A DNA stretch of 64,000 nucleotides from an uncultured Erythrobacter sp. GTDB taxonomy: Bacteria > Pseudomonadota > Alphaproteobacteria > Sphingomonadales > Sphingomonadaceae. Below are positions 1 through 9,638 of the stretch, one piece after another. Position numbers and translations under genes: made by a program. The DNA is taken from assembly GCF_947492365.1 (NCBI RefSeq), contig NZ_CANLMB010000002.1:746268-810267 (forward strand), given 5' to 3'. The notes below the pieces were generated by a model that was given only the letters and a program-made list of their open reading frames with translations, searched no databases and was not told where the DNA came from. The stretch's first letter is position 1, and every line of letters starts with the position of its first letter.

Positions 1-260
1 CAAACTGGGGTCTCTAGAGGGTGTGGGGCAAAGGGGGCGTAGATGTCGAGTGCGCCATGGTTCGGATTGCGACCTGTCGGCGTGCTCGAGCCCGGTCGCC
101 AATCTTGCGGGGAGCCGCTGTCTGTGTCTCCGGCGTAGAGTCCGCGAAATTCTCCGTCGTAATTTCTCCTGTCGACTTCATACTTTAATTGAGTCGGATA
201 CTCACCATCTACGAACAGAGGCACGCCTGAATCGCCAGCTTCCGCTTCTCGTATTGGCAT
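1..260 (-). CDS. Partial M23-type metallopeptidase-like protein, runs off left edge
   Basis: An ATG at 260 opens a minus-strand frame that stays open to base 1, giving 86 visible codons. A G-rich Shine-Dalgarno-like run (GGGGGGA) lies 4 nt upstream. Near the truncation the translation reads NHGALDIYAP and then ETPVW. This matches the HxxxD zinc-ligand motif and the following DI-AP-G-TPV block of M23/LytM endopeptidases, which cut peptidoglycan cross-links outside the cytoplasm. No signal peptide is visible: the N-terminus (MPIREAEAGDSG) is hydrophilic, so this may be a cytoplasmic or phage-like relative, or the true start may differ. The second zinc motif (HxH) would lie beyond the window, so family membership rests on one motif. 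Confidence 0.55.
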   Translation of the reverse strand, partial: MPIREAEAGDSGVPLFVDGEYPTQLKYEVDRRNYDGEFRGLYAGDTDSGSPQDWRPGSSTPTGRNPNHGALDIYAPFAPHPLETPV

Positions 261-664
261 GATTCCCCCCGAATCATTAGTTAGCGCTTATCATACTGTG
301 TAACAGTCCCAGGCCATACAAGGGATTATTTGTGACACTGTCCATAAGTCGAGTTGTGTCTAAGTGATTATCTAAAAGGCATGACCGATAATCGTTGATG
401 CGGGGTGGCAACTTGCGAGCATGGTGCGTTCGACTGTTCGACCGGCCTGCGGCCTGAGCATCACAAAGCGCGTAGATTGCAGATGACTACCAAAGTCCGT
501 GCGGAGCTTTTAAGTCAGCTTCTTGAACTCGGACAGTCTAAACCTAGCTGATCGACACGGGAAGCCGACTTTAGGCTGTGGGTCCAAGATATGTTCTGCC
601 TTCGATCCACCAGTCGGTCGGATTTCAATCTTAGCGTGCGATGCGACCTGGCTGCCAACATTGT
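261..664. other. Non-coding gap, AT-rich, no gene seen
   Basis: About 400 bases between the start of the partial peptidase gene and the 3' end of the AraC gene. No convincing frame was found on either strand; the longest plausible one is a 22-codon frame at 483-551 (MTTKVRAELL...), without a clear ribosome site. The stretch is more AT-rich than most of the window and may be the decayed edge of acquired DNA. Confidence 0.4.
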
Positions 665-1678
665 TCAGTTTCTATAAGAACCTGGAGTTCTGGAAGTCCA
701 TTTGCGAAAAGCACGATGGAAATTGGCAGGGGCAGAAAAGCCAGTGTCATACGCGATCTGTTCGATGCTGTTCTCTCCATGTTGAAGCGCGCGGATCGCG
801 ATATCGCGGCGCAATCCATCCTTGATTTCCTGAAAGGAGGTTCCTTCCTCGCTCAATCGTCGATTGAGTGTTCGAGGTGTCAAAATCAGCGCGCGGGCGG
901 CGTCGGAAAGCTGGCAGGACTGCCAATGTGAATCGTACAAAAATGCCCGCACCCGCAAACTGTTTTTGTGCGCGCGCGAGCCGGTGAACATCCAATCAAG
1001 CGGAGCACGTTCGAGAAATGAATGCGCCTCTGCCTTGCTGCGGCGAACGGGGCGGACAAATTCACGTGGGTCGAACAGGATGCGAGTTCGCGGCGCAGAA
1101 AAGTGCACGGTGCAAGGAAAGACAACGGCATAGTCGGCTTCAAACTCTGGACGCGGAAAGGCGAAATGCACCTCTTGCATCGGCGTCTCGGTCCCGCCCA
1201 GCCAAGATAACAGCCCATGCGCAAGCTTGAGCAAAAGCATATGCCCAAACCGCTGAACGCGCGTTTCGTGATTATAGGGAACCAAGGTCAGTTCCACTCG
1301 TGCCGGCTCGCTCGCCAATTCGAGGTAAAAATCGTCCAGCAAGAGGTTCCAGAAGGTTGTGAAACGATAGAGCGCCGAGGTTAGGCTCGTTGCTTCGCGC
1401 TGAACGCTGACCAGATGTTGCAAAGCGCGCGCTCGGATTGGTCGGCTCCAAAGGCCCATCATCTCATCGCCAGTTTCGATCGCTGCGAGCTGATAAAGCC
1501 GTGTTATCTCGTCCAGAGTAATGCGCTGCGGCGTGGTTACCGCGCTCGCATCAATCCCGGACCGCTTGAGAAGCGATGAAATCTGGGCAGGCGTGCAGCG
1601 CGTGCCCAACGCTTCGATCCAATCCTTGATGAAAGCAGCGGAAACCGTTGTCAGAAACTGGGGGTCGTGACGGCTCAC
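665..1678 (-). CDS. AraC-family transcriptional regulator (arabinose-binding-like N-terminal domain)
   Basis: 337-residue DNA-binding regulator. Roughly residues 20-215 match the ligand-binding N-terminal domain of OruR/ArgR-type AraC proteins (PF12625-like). The last 95 residues carry two helix-turn-helix units: TPRTLNRRLSEEGTSF in the first, and DTGFSAPANFHRAFRKW, the classic AraC signature, in the second. Length is normal and both ends look intact. It is transcribed away from dmdD across a 0.2-kb intergenic region, the usual arrangement for a local regulator, so control of the DMSP genes is a reasonable inference. The ligand cannot be read from the sequence; DMSP, methylmercaptopropionate or acrylate are candidates only by context. 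Confidence 0.88.
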   Translation of the reverse strand: MSRHDPQFLTTVSAAFIKDWIEALGTRCTPAQISSLLKRSGIDASAVTTPQRITLDEITRLYQLAAIETGDEMMGLWSRPIRARALQHLVSVQREATSLTSALYRFTTFWNLLLDDFYLELASEPARVELTLVPYNHETRVQRFGHMLLLKLAHGLLSWLGGTETPMQEVHFAFPRPEFEADYAVVFPCTVHFSAPRTRILFDPREFVRPVRRSKAEAHSFLERAPLDWMFTGSRAHKNSLRVRAFLYDSHWQSCQLSDAARALILTPRTLNRRLSEEGTSFQEIKDGLRRDIAIRALQHGENSIEQIAYDTGFSAPANFHRAFRKWTSRTPGSYRN

Positions 1679-1891
1679 AAATTCTCTTCCGCTGCGAATC
1701 TTGGCGTAATCGGATAGGATTTTGGCGAATTATGAGCTTTTCGACAAGCTGAGTTGGGTGAGATGACGCGAAGGCATAATTGAAAAGAGGAAATCTGCTT
1801 TGTCAGTTTCGGCGTCACTCGCTCTCAATTTTTCGCATCACACAATCACATCCGCGCAATTCGCACAGGTATCGCAAGAAGAGGAATGAAA

Positions 1892-2701
1892 ATGGACGAT
1901 GTCGTTAATCCCGCCTCATATGAAAATCTGGAATTAACCGAGCGTCCAGGCGGTCTTTACATTCTCACCGTGAACCGGCCGAGCAAGCGCAATGCGCTGA
2001 ACGTTGCAACGATCGAGGAACTGATCCGGTTCTTTAGCGGTGCACGCCAAGCCGGAGTTAGGGCGGTGGTGCTCACCGGTGCGGGAGATCACTTTTGCGC
2101 TGGGCTTGATTTGATCGAGCACTGGAAGGCGGATCGCAGCCCCGATGATTTTATGCATGTCTGCCTGCGCTGGCATGAAGCCTTTAACAAGATGGAATAT
2201 GGCGGGGTGCCGATCATTGCGGCACTCAAGGGTGCGGTTGTCGGCGGCGGGCTTGAACTGGCAAGCGCGGCGCATATCAGAGTGATGGACGAGACGACCT
2301 ATTTCGCGCTGCCAGAAGGTCAGCGCGGCATCTTTACTGGCGGTGGTGCCACAATTCGCGTCTCGGACATGATCGGGAAATACCGGATGATCGACATGGT
2401 CCTGACCGGGCGAGTGTATCAGGGGCAGGAAGCCGTCGATCTGGGGCTGGCCCAGTATATTGTGGAAGGCGGATCGAGCCTCGAGACAGCGATGGAAATT
2501 GCTGAGAAGGTTGCGCAAAATCTTCCGCTTACCAACTTCGCGATTTGTTCTGCGGTGAGCCATTTAAACAATATGTCGAACCTCGACGCTGCCTTTGCCG
2601 AAGCGGTGGTTGCCGGCGTGGTCAACACGCAGCCTGCGGCGCGCGAAAGGCTTGAAGCATTCGCCAACAAAACCGCCTCGCGCGTGCGGCCCAACAGTTG
2701 A
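1892..2701 (+). CDS. dmdD: Methylthioacryloyl-CoA hydratase (crotonase superfamily), DmdD-like
   Basis: 269-residue crotonase. I prefer the ATG at 1892 to the one at 1886 because the AGAAGAGG ribosome site ends one base before 1886 but seven before 1892. The oxyanion-hole segments HFCAGLDL (about residues 67-74) and [11 protein letters not shown] (about 114-124) are intact. The two acidic residues expected of DmdD are at about 122 (GGLEL) and 142 (ALPEGQRG), 20 apart as in the Ruegeria pomeroyi enzyme (Glu121/Glu141 as I recall). DmdD hydrates and hydrolyses methylthioacryloyl-CoA to acetaldehyde, methanethiol, CO2 and CoA, the last step of DMSP demethylation. Close resemblance to the Ruegeria protein and position 83 bp upstream of dmdA support DmdD over a generic enoyl-CoA hydratase. 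Confidence 0.85.
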   Translation: MDDVVNPASYENLELTERPGGLYILTVNRPSKRNALNVATIEELIRFFSGARQAGVRAVVLTGAGDHFCAGLDLIEHWKADRSPDDFMHVCLRWHEAFNKMEYGGVPIIAALKGAVVGGGLELASAAHIRVMDETTYFALPEGQRGIFTGGGATIRVSDMIGKYRMIDMVLTGRVYQGQEAVDLGLAQYIVEGGSSLETAMEIAEKVAQNLPLTNFAICSAVSHLNNMSNLDAAFAEAVVAGVVNTQPAARERLEAFANKTASRVRPNS

Positions 2702-2784
2702 TCCAATCTTAGATCGCAGCACCAAACGCTGCACATTTCGGGACTGCCTGCTGCGACCGAGCATCGATAATAGGGAGCTTTCTC

Positions 2785-3891
2785 ATGCGAATGTTGTCAC
2801 AATCGCGTCGGTTGCGCCAAACTCCTTTTACGCCCGGTGTCGAGAATGCCGGAGTGACGGCTTACACGGTCTATAACCGCATGCTTTTGCCGACCTTATT
2901 CCGAGATATTGAAACGGATTATCGGCACCTCAAGACATATGTTCAGGTCTGGGATGTTTCTTGCCAGCGCTCTGTCGAAATTGTGGGGCCGGATGCGGCA
3001 AGCCTGATCCAGAAACTCACCCCGCGCAATCTGCAAAAGATGCAAGACGATCAATGCTATTATGTTCCGATCGTCGATGAGAACGCCGGTATGCTCAACG
3101 ATCCGGTCGCGATCAAACACAGCCAAGATCGCTGGTGGTTATCGATTGCCGACAGCGATTTGCTATTGTGGGTCAAGGGACTGGCCTTGGGCGCCAAACT
3201 GGATGTGCAGGTGTTCGAGCCCGACGTATCCCCGCTTGCAGTGCAAGGGCCGAAGGCTGAAGAGCTGATGGTGAGGGTTTTCGGCGAGGCTGTGTGTGAC
3301 ATTCGCTTCTTCCGTTATCAGCGCCTTGCATTTGAGCAGATGAGCTTTGTTGTGGCGCGTTCGGGATATTCGAAACAAGGAGGTTTCGAGATATATGTCG
3401 AGGGTGGCGAACACGCGATGGGCGTTTGGAATAGGCTGTTTGGGGCAGGCGCCGATCTGAATGTTCGCGCAGGATGCCCCAACCTAATCGAGCGGATCGA
3501 AGCCGGTTTGCTCAGCTACGGCAACGATATGACGATGGAAAATTCGCCACTCGAATGCGGCCTTGGCAAATATTGCGCCGGACCGGACGACACTATCGAA
3601 TGCATCGGACAGCATGCTCTTGAGACGGAACGCGCGAATGGTCCTTCCCGGCAGATCCGCCCGATTTCCATTCAAGGCGATCCGGTGCCCCCTTTGCATG
3701 CAGCTTGGGACTTACTCAAAGATGGCATCAAGGTCGGGCAGGTGTCGTCTGCTGCCTGGTCACCTGATTTCAGCACCAATGTTGCCATCGGGATGGTCGA
3801 CGCCGAACACTGGCATGCAGGAACAATACTAGAGGTAAGAACCCCCACCGGCGATCGCCGAGCAGAAGTGCGATCGAGTTTTTGGCTGTGA
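2785..3891 (+). CDS. dmdA: Dimethylsulfoniopropionate (DMSP) demethylase
   Basis: 368 residues, the usual DmdA length. The fold is that of aminomethyltransferase (GcvT)-type, tetrahydrofolate-dependent enzymes. Stretches diagnostic of DmdA rather than glycine-cleavage T-protein are present: GVTAYTVYN near residue 30, DDQCYYVPIVDENAGMLNDP near 90, SPLAVQGP near 150, SKQGGFEIYVEG near 200, and LNVRAGCPN-IER near 230. It transfers a methyl group from DMSP to tetrahydrofolate, producing methylmercaptopropionate. An AGGGAG site lies 7 nt before the chosen ATG. It follows dmdD on the same strand and is likely co-transcribed. dmdB and dmdC are not in the window. Local GC is low for this genome: the line at 2881-2940 is about 43% GC against about 63% at 38041-38100, suggesting transfer. 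Confidence 0.92.
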   Translation: MRMLSQSRRLRQTPFTPGVENAGVTAYTVYNRMLLPTLFRDIETDYRHLKTYVQVWDVSCQRSVEIVGPDAASLIQKLTPRNLQKMQDDQCYYVPIVDENAGMLNDPVAIKHSQDRWWLSIADSDLLLWVKGLALGAKLDVQVFEPDVSPLAVQGPKAEELMVRVFGEAVCDIRFFRYQRLAFEQMSFVVARSGYSKQGGFEIYVEGGEHAMGVWNRLFGAGADLNVRAGCPNLIERIEAGLLSYGNDMTMENSPLECGLGKYCAGPDDTIECIGQHALETERANGPSRQIRPISIQGDPVPPLHAAWDLLKDGIKVGQVSSAAWSPDFSTNVAIGMVDAEHWHAGTILEVRTPTGDRRAEVRSSFWL

Positions 3892-3925
3892 CTGCGTTTG
3901 CTCCCTGGAATTGTTCTATCATTAT

Positions 3926-4144
3926 TTAGATGAAAGAAGCCCCGTCGTGGCGAGGGTACGGCAGACCAAACACCAACCATTCGACCAGTGGTTTCCAAAG
4001 CATCAGAAGCAGATGAACAACGTTTAACTCAATCTCTTGAAGAGCCAGGAAGGTCATAATCATCGTCGTCAGAAAGGTATGATAGCTAAAGGCTTCTTGC
4101 CCCGCGCTAACCTCAACAGGCGCACGGAGCCGGAATACTCTCAA
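3926..4144 (-). CDS. Unrecognised small membrane-protein-like frame, probably a remnant
   Basis: A 72-codon minus-strand frame beginning at a TTG, with one or two hydrophobic stretches (TMIMTFLALQEIEL and VVHLLLMLWKPLVEWLVFG). No ATG or ribosome site stands at its front; the frame opens just after a TGA upstream. I do not recognise a family. It sits in the 0.57-kb stretch between dmdA and the chemoreceptor, together with the integrase relic, and reads like a decayed tail of a membrane protein. The rest of that stretch (4145-4338) holds only a short hydrophobic frame (about 4200-4338) continuing from the relic, with no start of its own. Confidence 0.2.
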   Translation of the reverse strand: MRVFRLRAPVEVSAGQEAFSYHTFLTTMIMTFLALQEIELNVVHLLLMLWKPLVEWLVFGLPYPRHDGASFI

Positions 4145-4338
4145 CCAAGAAATTTGGCATTCTCAAATTTCGGCTCTCACAAGTTGTTTCGGAAGGACAC
4201 TTTCAAGCCCTGATAAAGCGAGCGTGTTTTCTCCCATTTCGAAACTATCTTGTAAGCTCTCCATGCCGCGAAAAGGAACACGGTCCCTGCGCCGACATCG
4301 CAAAGTATCTTCACGACTGGCGCCACCGCCCTTACCAA

Positions 4339-4457
4339 GCCAATCGCAGGTAAGAAGAAGAACTCGAGTTCTTACGGTACTCCTTCGCCGTGCTCGCTTT
4401 CAGTCGGAGTGCGATGTGCTCTTCGTCGAAGCGCTTGGCCTTCTCGCCAGCAAAAGC
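4339..4457 (-). pseudogene. Frameshifted tyrosine recombinase (integrase) fragment
   Basis: Directly after the chemoreceptor stop codon (TGA at 4458-4460) the same minus frame continues with FDEEHIALRLKASTAKEYRK, the core-binding-domain pattern of phage-type integrases (EH-x-x-RLK-STA-EYR). After an N codon at 4368-4370 that frame fails, and the next frame gives LEFFFLPAIG, exactly what should follow (EYR-x-N-LE-F-LPA-G). One missing C near 4367 would join the two parts. No start, no catalytic domain and no Arg/His/Tyr residues remain, so this is a relic of about 40 codons. It marks the boundary between the lower-GC dmd segment and the chemotaxis operon. Confidence 0.7.
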
Positions 4458-6329
4458 TCACCCTTCGCGCACGCGAGCCAGGAACGTGCGAACCTGCGTG
4501 CTCAACGTTGCTGCCTGCGTCTCAAGCTCATTCGCGCTGCTGAGCACTTGATTGGCGGCGATGCCAGTGGAGAGCGACATTTCGCGCACATCATTGATGT
4601 GATCAGAGACTTGCTCGGTTCCCCGCGCTGCGCGGTCTATGCTGCGTGCCAGTTCCTGACCTGCGACCGATTGCTGATCCACAGCGCTGGCAATCGAAAC
4701 CGAAGTTCCCTCCAGCTGTTTTACCTGTTCGGCAATCGCCTTCAGCGCCCCGACACTATCGTCGGTCGAAGCCTGCATTGCGCGGATCTGGCTGGAAATC
4801 TGCGAGGTCGCGCGGCTGGTCTGCATGGCGAGCTCCTTGACCTCGCTCGCGACAACAGCAAATCCCCGTCCCGCACCGCCGCCGCGCGCTGCTTCGATCG
4901 AAGCATTGAGTGCGAGCAAGTTCGTGCGCTGCGCAATTGTGGAGATTAGCTGGACGATATTGCCGACCTGTTCGGCCGAAGTCGCCAGTTCGCAAACCGT
5001 GGTATCGGCTTCTTCGGTTGCGTCGCGGGCGAGCCGAGCCATCTGACTTGAGGCCGCTGCCTGCCGGCTGATCTCACCGATCGATACAGCAAATTCGTCG
5101 CTTGCCGCAGCAGCGGACGCGGCACCTTCGCTGGCTTCGTCCATATGATCGACCAAGCCTTCGGCTCTTTTGCGTGCTTCATTGGCGGTGGCTGCCATTT
5201 TTTGTGCAGTGCTTCCCAACTGTCCCGAAGCCGAGGCCACGCTGGCGACCACTTCGCCGACAGTGCGTTCAAGCTCGAGGGCAACTTCCTCAAGAATGGC
5301 TGCCTTGCGTTGCTCGATTTCACTTCGCTCTGCGGCGCGTTCTTGCTCAAGTCTAACTTCCTTAGCCGCCTGTTCGGTCCGTTCATGGGCCCAGATTTCA
5401 AGCTGCTGGTTCCCGCGTTTGAACAAGGCCAATGCACGGATCATCTGACCGATCTCGTCCTTGCGTTCCTGCCCTTCAATCTCGAAGTCGCGATTTCCGC
5501 GAGCGAGTTTCGTCATGCCATCGGAGACTTCGACGACCTTGCGGCTGAAATCATGCGACAGATATCGCAGTCCTCCGACCAGGATCACGAATGCGGCCAA
5601 CGCAAGAATAATTACAAGTATCAACATGTTGCGGAAATATGCGAGCCCTATCTCCTGATTTTCGCGGCGCAGTTCATCAAATCGATCGGCAACCTCGCGG
5701 GCATCGATCAGAAAGCCGTCTCCAAGCGCTGATAGCGTTCGACCAAGGCGGTCCATACGTTCGGGGCTCTCGCCGCCTTCCTGCGCACTCGCTGCTCTGG
5801 AGAAAGCAACATCATAATTTTCAAGGGCAGTGCGGATCTGGGCGACGTCCGCGGCGTAGCCTGTCATGCCTTCGCTCCTGCCTGGTGCAGTCATCTGCTC
5901 CAGCGCGGCAATGCGCGCTTTGGCTGCTTCGTAGGCTTCGCGTTGCCGGTCCAGAATGGTCTCCTCTCCGGCAAAGAGATACCGTACCGTATTGTAGCGC
6001 ATATCGCCTGCGACCATGCGCAATTGCCGCGCTTCGTTCATGGCGTCGCTTGCACTCACTGCTTCGGAATAGCGCAACCAGCCTTCGCCAAGCGCGAGGC
6101 CCAGAACCAATGTCATGGTAAAACTTATGCCGAAGAATGCTCCGAAGATCGCGTGGACCTTCGCCCTGATCGAGAGGTTGTGAAACCACCCAAACCGGTC
6201 AATGCTCGCGTCGCCTGCGTCGCGGTCTTCGATAGAGTGCTGATCAATTTCAAAGCTGCGCGACAGGTCGTCAGAGCGGATCGGTGTCGCCTGCTCTTCC
6301 AGCTCGTCCTGCGGCGTCATCATATTCAT
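4458..6329 (-). CDS. Methyl-accepting chemotaxis protein, periplasmic-sensing type
   Basis: 623-residue chemoreceptor from the ATG at 6329 ([10 protein letters not shown]); an upstream in-frame start at 6404 would add 25 unconvincing residues. Order of parts: a 58-residue cytoplasmic lead, a membrane span (about 59-80), a periplasmic region of about 150 residues of helical, four-helix-bundle character, a second span (about 232-255), a HAMP linker, then a long coiled-coil signalling domain with the conserved tip [17 protein letters not shown]. The lead before the first span is unusually long for an MCP. No C-terminal CheR-docking pentapeptide is seen. It is the last member of the minus-strand chemotaxis cluster, 148 bp after the second receptor, and its stop abuts the integrase relic. 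Confidence 0.93.
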   Translation of the reverse strand: MNMMTPQDELEEQATPIRSDDLSRSFEIDQHSIEDRDAGDASIDRFGWFHNLSIRAKVHAIFGAFFGISFTMTLVLGLALGEGWLRYSEAVSASDAMNEARQLRMVAGDMRYNTVRYLFAGEETILDRQREAYEAAKARIAALEQMTAPGRSEGMTGYAADVAQIRTALENYDVAFSRAASAQEGGESPERMDRLGRTLSALGDGFLIDAREVADRFDELRRENQEIGLAYFRNMLILVIILALAAFVILVGGLRYLSHDFSRKVVEVSDGMTKLARGNRDFEIEGQERKDEIGQMIRALALFKRGNQQLEIWAHERTEQAAKEVRLEQERAAERSEIEQRKAAILEEVALELERTVGEVVASVASASGQLGSTAQKMAATANEARKRAEGLVDHMDEASEGAASAAAASDEFAVSIGEISRQAAASSQMARLARDATEEADTTVCELATSAEQVGNIVQLISTIAQRTNLLALNASIEAARGGGAGRGFAVVASEVKELAMQTSRATSQISSQIRAMQASTDDSVGALKAIAEQVKQLEGTSVSIASAVDQQSVAGQELARSIDRAARGTEQVSDHINDVREMSLSTGIAANQVLSSANELETQAATLSTQVRTFLARVREG

Positions 6330-6477
6330 GAAAACTCGTTCCCTGCGCTCTTGATGCACAGCCACATGGCTGGTCCTCACGAGGCCGAACGCGCCCGCAA
6401 GCACACGAGCGTCCTGAACGGTTTTCCTTTATAATACTTTGTGAGAACCCTTGCGGTTTACCGCAAGATCAGCGCCT

Positions 6478-7947
6478 TCAACTCACCCGGCTTTCGCGCA
6501 CTTTGGCGAGGAATCGGTTCACCTGATCGCGCAGGACGGAGGCCTGTTGTTCAAGCGCGGTCGAGCTGGTGAGCACCTGGCTGGCGGCCGTTCCCGTGGA
6601 AAGCGACAATTCGCGCACTTCCTTGATGTGGTCGGCAACCTGCTCCGTTCCGCGTGCCGCAAGGTCGATGCTGCGCGCCAGATCCTGTCCGGCAACCGAT
6701 TGCTGATCCACTGCGCTGGCGATCGAAACAGAGGTTGTTTCAAGCTGTTGCACTTCATCCGATATCGAGCGCAATGCGTCGACGCTGGCGCTGGTGGTGC
6801 CCTGCATGGACTGGATTTGCTCCGCAATCTGTTCGGTCGCGCGGCTGGTTTGCATCGCGAGCTCCTTGACCTCGCTCGCCACCACCGCGAATCCGCGGCC
6901 CGCCTCGCCCCCGCGCGCAGCTTCGATCGAAGCGTTGAGCGCGAGCAGGTTGGTGCGTTTGGCGATGGTCTGGATCAGTTCGACAATCTGCCCGATTTGC
7001 TGAGCCGAATCTGCGAGGGCCGAAATCGTTGTATCGGCTTCATTGGCAGAGAGCGTGGCCTTGCGCGCCAGTTCGGCCGACGACGCTGCCTGACGGCTGA
7101 TCTCGCCGATCGACATAGCAAACTCGTCCGAAGCGGCTGCGGCGGCTGTTGCGCCAGCATTGGCTTCTTCCATTGAGCTGGCGACATCCGAGGTACGCTG
7201 CGCGGATTGTTCCGCGCTCGAAGCCATCAGGGTCGAGGTTGATTGCAACTGGCTTGATGCGCTTGCAACGCCGCTGACCACATCGCCGACAGTGCGCTCG
7301 AACTGGTCTGCAATGTCGCGCAAGGCGGCCTCGCGCTCACGTTGGGCCTCGTCCTGTTGCAGTTGCAGGCGGGTGGTCTCCTCGAGTTCGCTGGTGGCAC
7401 GGTTGGCGCGCTCTTCGTACATTTTCTTGAACTGCACACTGGCACGGCGCATCCGTTCGGCGACTTTAGCGAGCTCCCCATATTCATCGCCGCGCTGCTG
7501 ATGGGGGACAACGATTTCGTTTTGACCGTCGGCGATGCGCGTCAGGCAGTCGACCAACTGGCGCGATGTGCCGATGACATCATTCTTGATCGCATTGAAC
7601 AGCGCAAAGGTGAGGCCGAGACTGGCGACCACACAGCCGATCAGGACGTAGCGCAAAGTGTCGACCGCGCTCGCTGCACCGGCCAGATCGGCCGATTGTG
7701 CGGCAGCCATAATCTTGCTGATCTCGCCCAGGCCGTAAAAGGAAAAGGCGGCGGTGGCACAGACCAGCAAAAGCGGTGTACCGATAGTCAGCATAACCTT
7801 CTGGTTGGTGCTGCGACCGCGATACCAACCGGTGAGCGCATCCACGCTTTCGTCATAGACAAATGCGTCATTGCCGACTGTCGCGTAGCTTGAGTCGACG
7901 TCGAATTCGTAGTCGGTTTCGACCTTGATTGTTTCTGGCTTGCTCAT
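6478..7947 (-). CDS. Methyl-accepting chemotaxis protein with minimal periplasmic loop
   Basis: 489 residues from the ATG at 7947, which overlaps the stop of the preceding GGDEF-EAL gene as ATGA, so translation is probably coupled. A 49-residue acidic cytoplasmic lead is followed by two membrane spans (about 50-72 and 99-120) separated by only about 26 residues. There is no room for a periplasmic ligand domain, so input is likely cytoplasmic, membrane-borne or through partners. A HAMP-like linker and a full signalling domain with the tip [17 protein letters not shown] follow. The signalling half is closely similar to that of the adjacent receptor, suggesting duplication of that half with different sensory fronts. 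Confidence 0.92.
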   Translation of the reverse strand: MSKPETIKVETDYEFDVDSSYATVGNDAFVYDESVDALTGWYRGRSTNQKVMLTIGTPLLLVCATAAFSFYGLGEISKIMAAAQSADLAGAASAVDTLRYVLIGCVVASLGLTFALFNAIKNDVIGTSRQLVDCLTRIADGQNEIVVPHQQRGDEYGELAKVAERMRRASVQFKKMYEERANRATSELEETTRLQLQQDEAQREREAALRDIADQFERTVGDVVSGVASASSQLQSTSTLMASSAEQSAQRTSDVASSMEEANAGATAAAAASDEFAMSIGEISRQAASSAELARKATLSANEADTTISALADSAQQIGQIVELIQTIAKRTNLLALNASIEAARGGEAGRGFAVVASEVKELAMQTSRATEQIAEQIQSMQGTTSASVDALRSISDEVQQLETTSVSIASAVDQQSVAGQDLARSIDLAARGTEQVADHIKEVRELSLSTGTAASQVLTSSTALEQQASVLRDQVNRFLAKVRESRVS

Positions 7948-9590
7948 GCTGCCGTTCCACCCATCCCTGAATTTGCGGACGCCTGCCGTCCGTTTTGCCG
8001 TTGAACGGCAAGTGCCTGATTTTCTATCAGGTCGTTGATTTCGCTTGCTGGCATGGCTTTGAAGAACAGCCAGCCCTGAATTTGATCGCACCCTGCCAGG
8101 CGCACCATGTCGGCCTGCTCGCGCGTCTCTACACCCTCGGCGGTGACACCCATTTTGAGAGCGCGGGCGACCGCGATGCTCGACAGCATCATGGCGCGGC
8201 TGCCTTCATCCTCGCCCGCTTGCACCACAAGGCTGCGGTCGAGCTTGAGTTTTTCAAAGCGGAACTGGCGCAGGAAACCGATCGAGGCGTATCCGGTCCC
8301 GAAATCGTCGAGCGAGATACGCACGCCGAATTTGCGGATCACATCGAGGCTGCGCTCGGCCACGACCGGATCGAGCACCAGGCAGGTTTCTGTGACTTCG
8401 AGTTCGAGCATCTCGGCCCGAAAGCCGGTTTCCTCAATGATCTTGCCAAGCTTGATCGGAAATTCCGGGTTGCGCAATTGCGCCGCGGAGATGTTGACCG
8501 ACAAGGTGATGCCATCCCACTTCAACGCATCGGTCATGGCCCTGCGCAGCACCCAAAGGCCGAGCGGGTTGATAATCCCCGATTCCTCGGCAACCGGAAT
8601 GAATTCATTGGGACCGATGGCGCGCTTGTCTGCGCGGTTCCAGCGCAGCAGCGCCTCGACTGCGACGATCCGGCCTTCATCGGCATCGACCAGAGGCTGA
8701 TACAAGACCGAGAATTCGTTCTTGGCCAATCCGCGGCGAAGCTCGTCTTCGAGCTCGCGCACTGCCTCGCGCCGCTCATCAAAGCTGGCATTGAACCAGG
8801 TGCAGCGCATCTTGCCGCCGCGTTTTGCCATCGACATCGCGACATCCGCGCGGCGCAGCATTTCGGAGGAGGGCACCGGCTCTCCGGTGACGCTGCGGGC
8901 AAGGCCGATACTGGCGCCCACTGCGATGTCGTGGTTTCCTACGCTGATCGGGTTTTCCAACCTTTCGAGCAGGGTGCGGCACATCCCTTCGAGGATGGTT
9001 CCCGCCAGCGGCCCATGCAGGACAGCGGCAAATTCGTCTCCGCCAAGCCGGTAGCACTTCGCTTCCCCGTCGCAGATCTGCTTGAGCAGCTTTGCGCATT
9101 CAAGGATCAGGCGGTCTCCGATTGCATGGCCGAAATGGTCATTGACCTGTTTGAACCGGTCGAGATCAATCAGCGCGATTGCCACTTCGTCGTCACGGTC
9201 CGCAAATTCGGCCATATCGGCATGCAGCGCTCGGCGATTGGGCAGGCGGCTGAGATCGTCTTTGATGCCCAGTTCTTCAAGTTCGCGAAAACTGGCCATG
9301 CCGCTGCGGCTTAGAAGGAATATGGTTGAGGCGTAGATCAACGCACCTGCGACCAGCAAAGCAGCCGGAGAGGCAAATTCGAGCCGGTCGCTGGCAATTA
9401 CGACCAGCGTCACCAGCGCGAACACCAGCGACAAGGTTGCCAGCGGCACCAGCACAAGGCCCCAATGGGTCAGGCGCAAAGGCTTGCTCTTGTCGGGCAC
9501 TCGGGATCCTTTGGTTACGCGAAAACACGCAGAAGCTTCGCGAAGTTTCCTAAAGACCAATGGCAAATTTTTGGTAAAACCACGTGTCAT
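7944..9590 (-). CDS. Membrane-bound GGDEF-EAL cyclic-di-GMP protein
   Basis: 548 residues from the ATG at 9590. A GTG at 9500 with AAGGA six bases upstream is a serious alternative, giving 518 residues. Two membrane spans (about 43-65 and 75-95) are followed by a GGDEF domain with intact motif RLGGDEF (183-187) and an EAL domain with EALLRW, the metal and catalytic blocks LEVTET, DDFGTGY and LKLDR, and AEGVE. The GGDEF inhibitory RxxD site is missing (D and A at the two key positions). Both synthesis and hydrolysis of c-di-GMP look possible. It lies between cheR and a receptor in one operon and ends in an ATGA overlap, tying c-di-GMP turnover to chemosensory signalling. Confidence 0.93.
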   Translation of the reverse strand: MTRGFTKNLPLVFRKLREASACFRVTKGSRVPDKSKPLRLTHWGLVLVPLATLSLVFALVTLVVIASDRLEFASPAALLVAGALIYASTIFLLSRSGMASFRELEELGIKDDLSRLPNRRALHADMAEFADRDDEVAIALIDLDRFKQVNDHFGHAIGDRLILECAKLLKQICDGEAKCYRLGGDEFAAVLHGPLAGTILEGMCRTLLERLENPISVGNHDIAVGASIGLARSVTGEPVPSSEMLRRADVAMSMAKRGGKMRCTWFNASFDERREAVRELEDELRRGLAKNEFSVLYQPLVDADEGRIVAVEALLRWNRADKRAIGPNEFIPVAEESGIINPLGLWVLRRAMTDALKWDGITLSVNISAAQLRNPEFPIKLGKIIEETGFRAEMLELEVTETCLVLDPVVAERSLDVIRKFGVRISLDDFGTGYASIGFLRQFRFEKLKLDRSLVVQAGEDEGSRAMMLSSIAVARALKMGVTAEGVETREQADMVRLAGCDQIQGWLFFKAMPASEINDLIENQALAVQRQNGRQASANSGMGGTAA

Positions 9591-9638
9591 GGCTTAGTGC
9601 TTCCCCCGGATGCGGGGTTAATGGACCGGCCCGATTGC

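Noticed and set aside
4224-4949. 241-codon plus-strand frame covering the integrase relic and the 3' end of the chemoreceptor
   Set aside because: Antisense to the MCP signalling domain, Arg/Ala-rich and without recognisable motifs or a ribosome site.
7995-9314. 439-codon open frame on the plus strand
   Set aside because: It is antisense to the GGDEF-EAL gene, whose motifs are clear; open antisense frames are expected in high-GC coding DNA.
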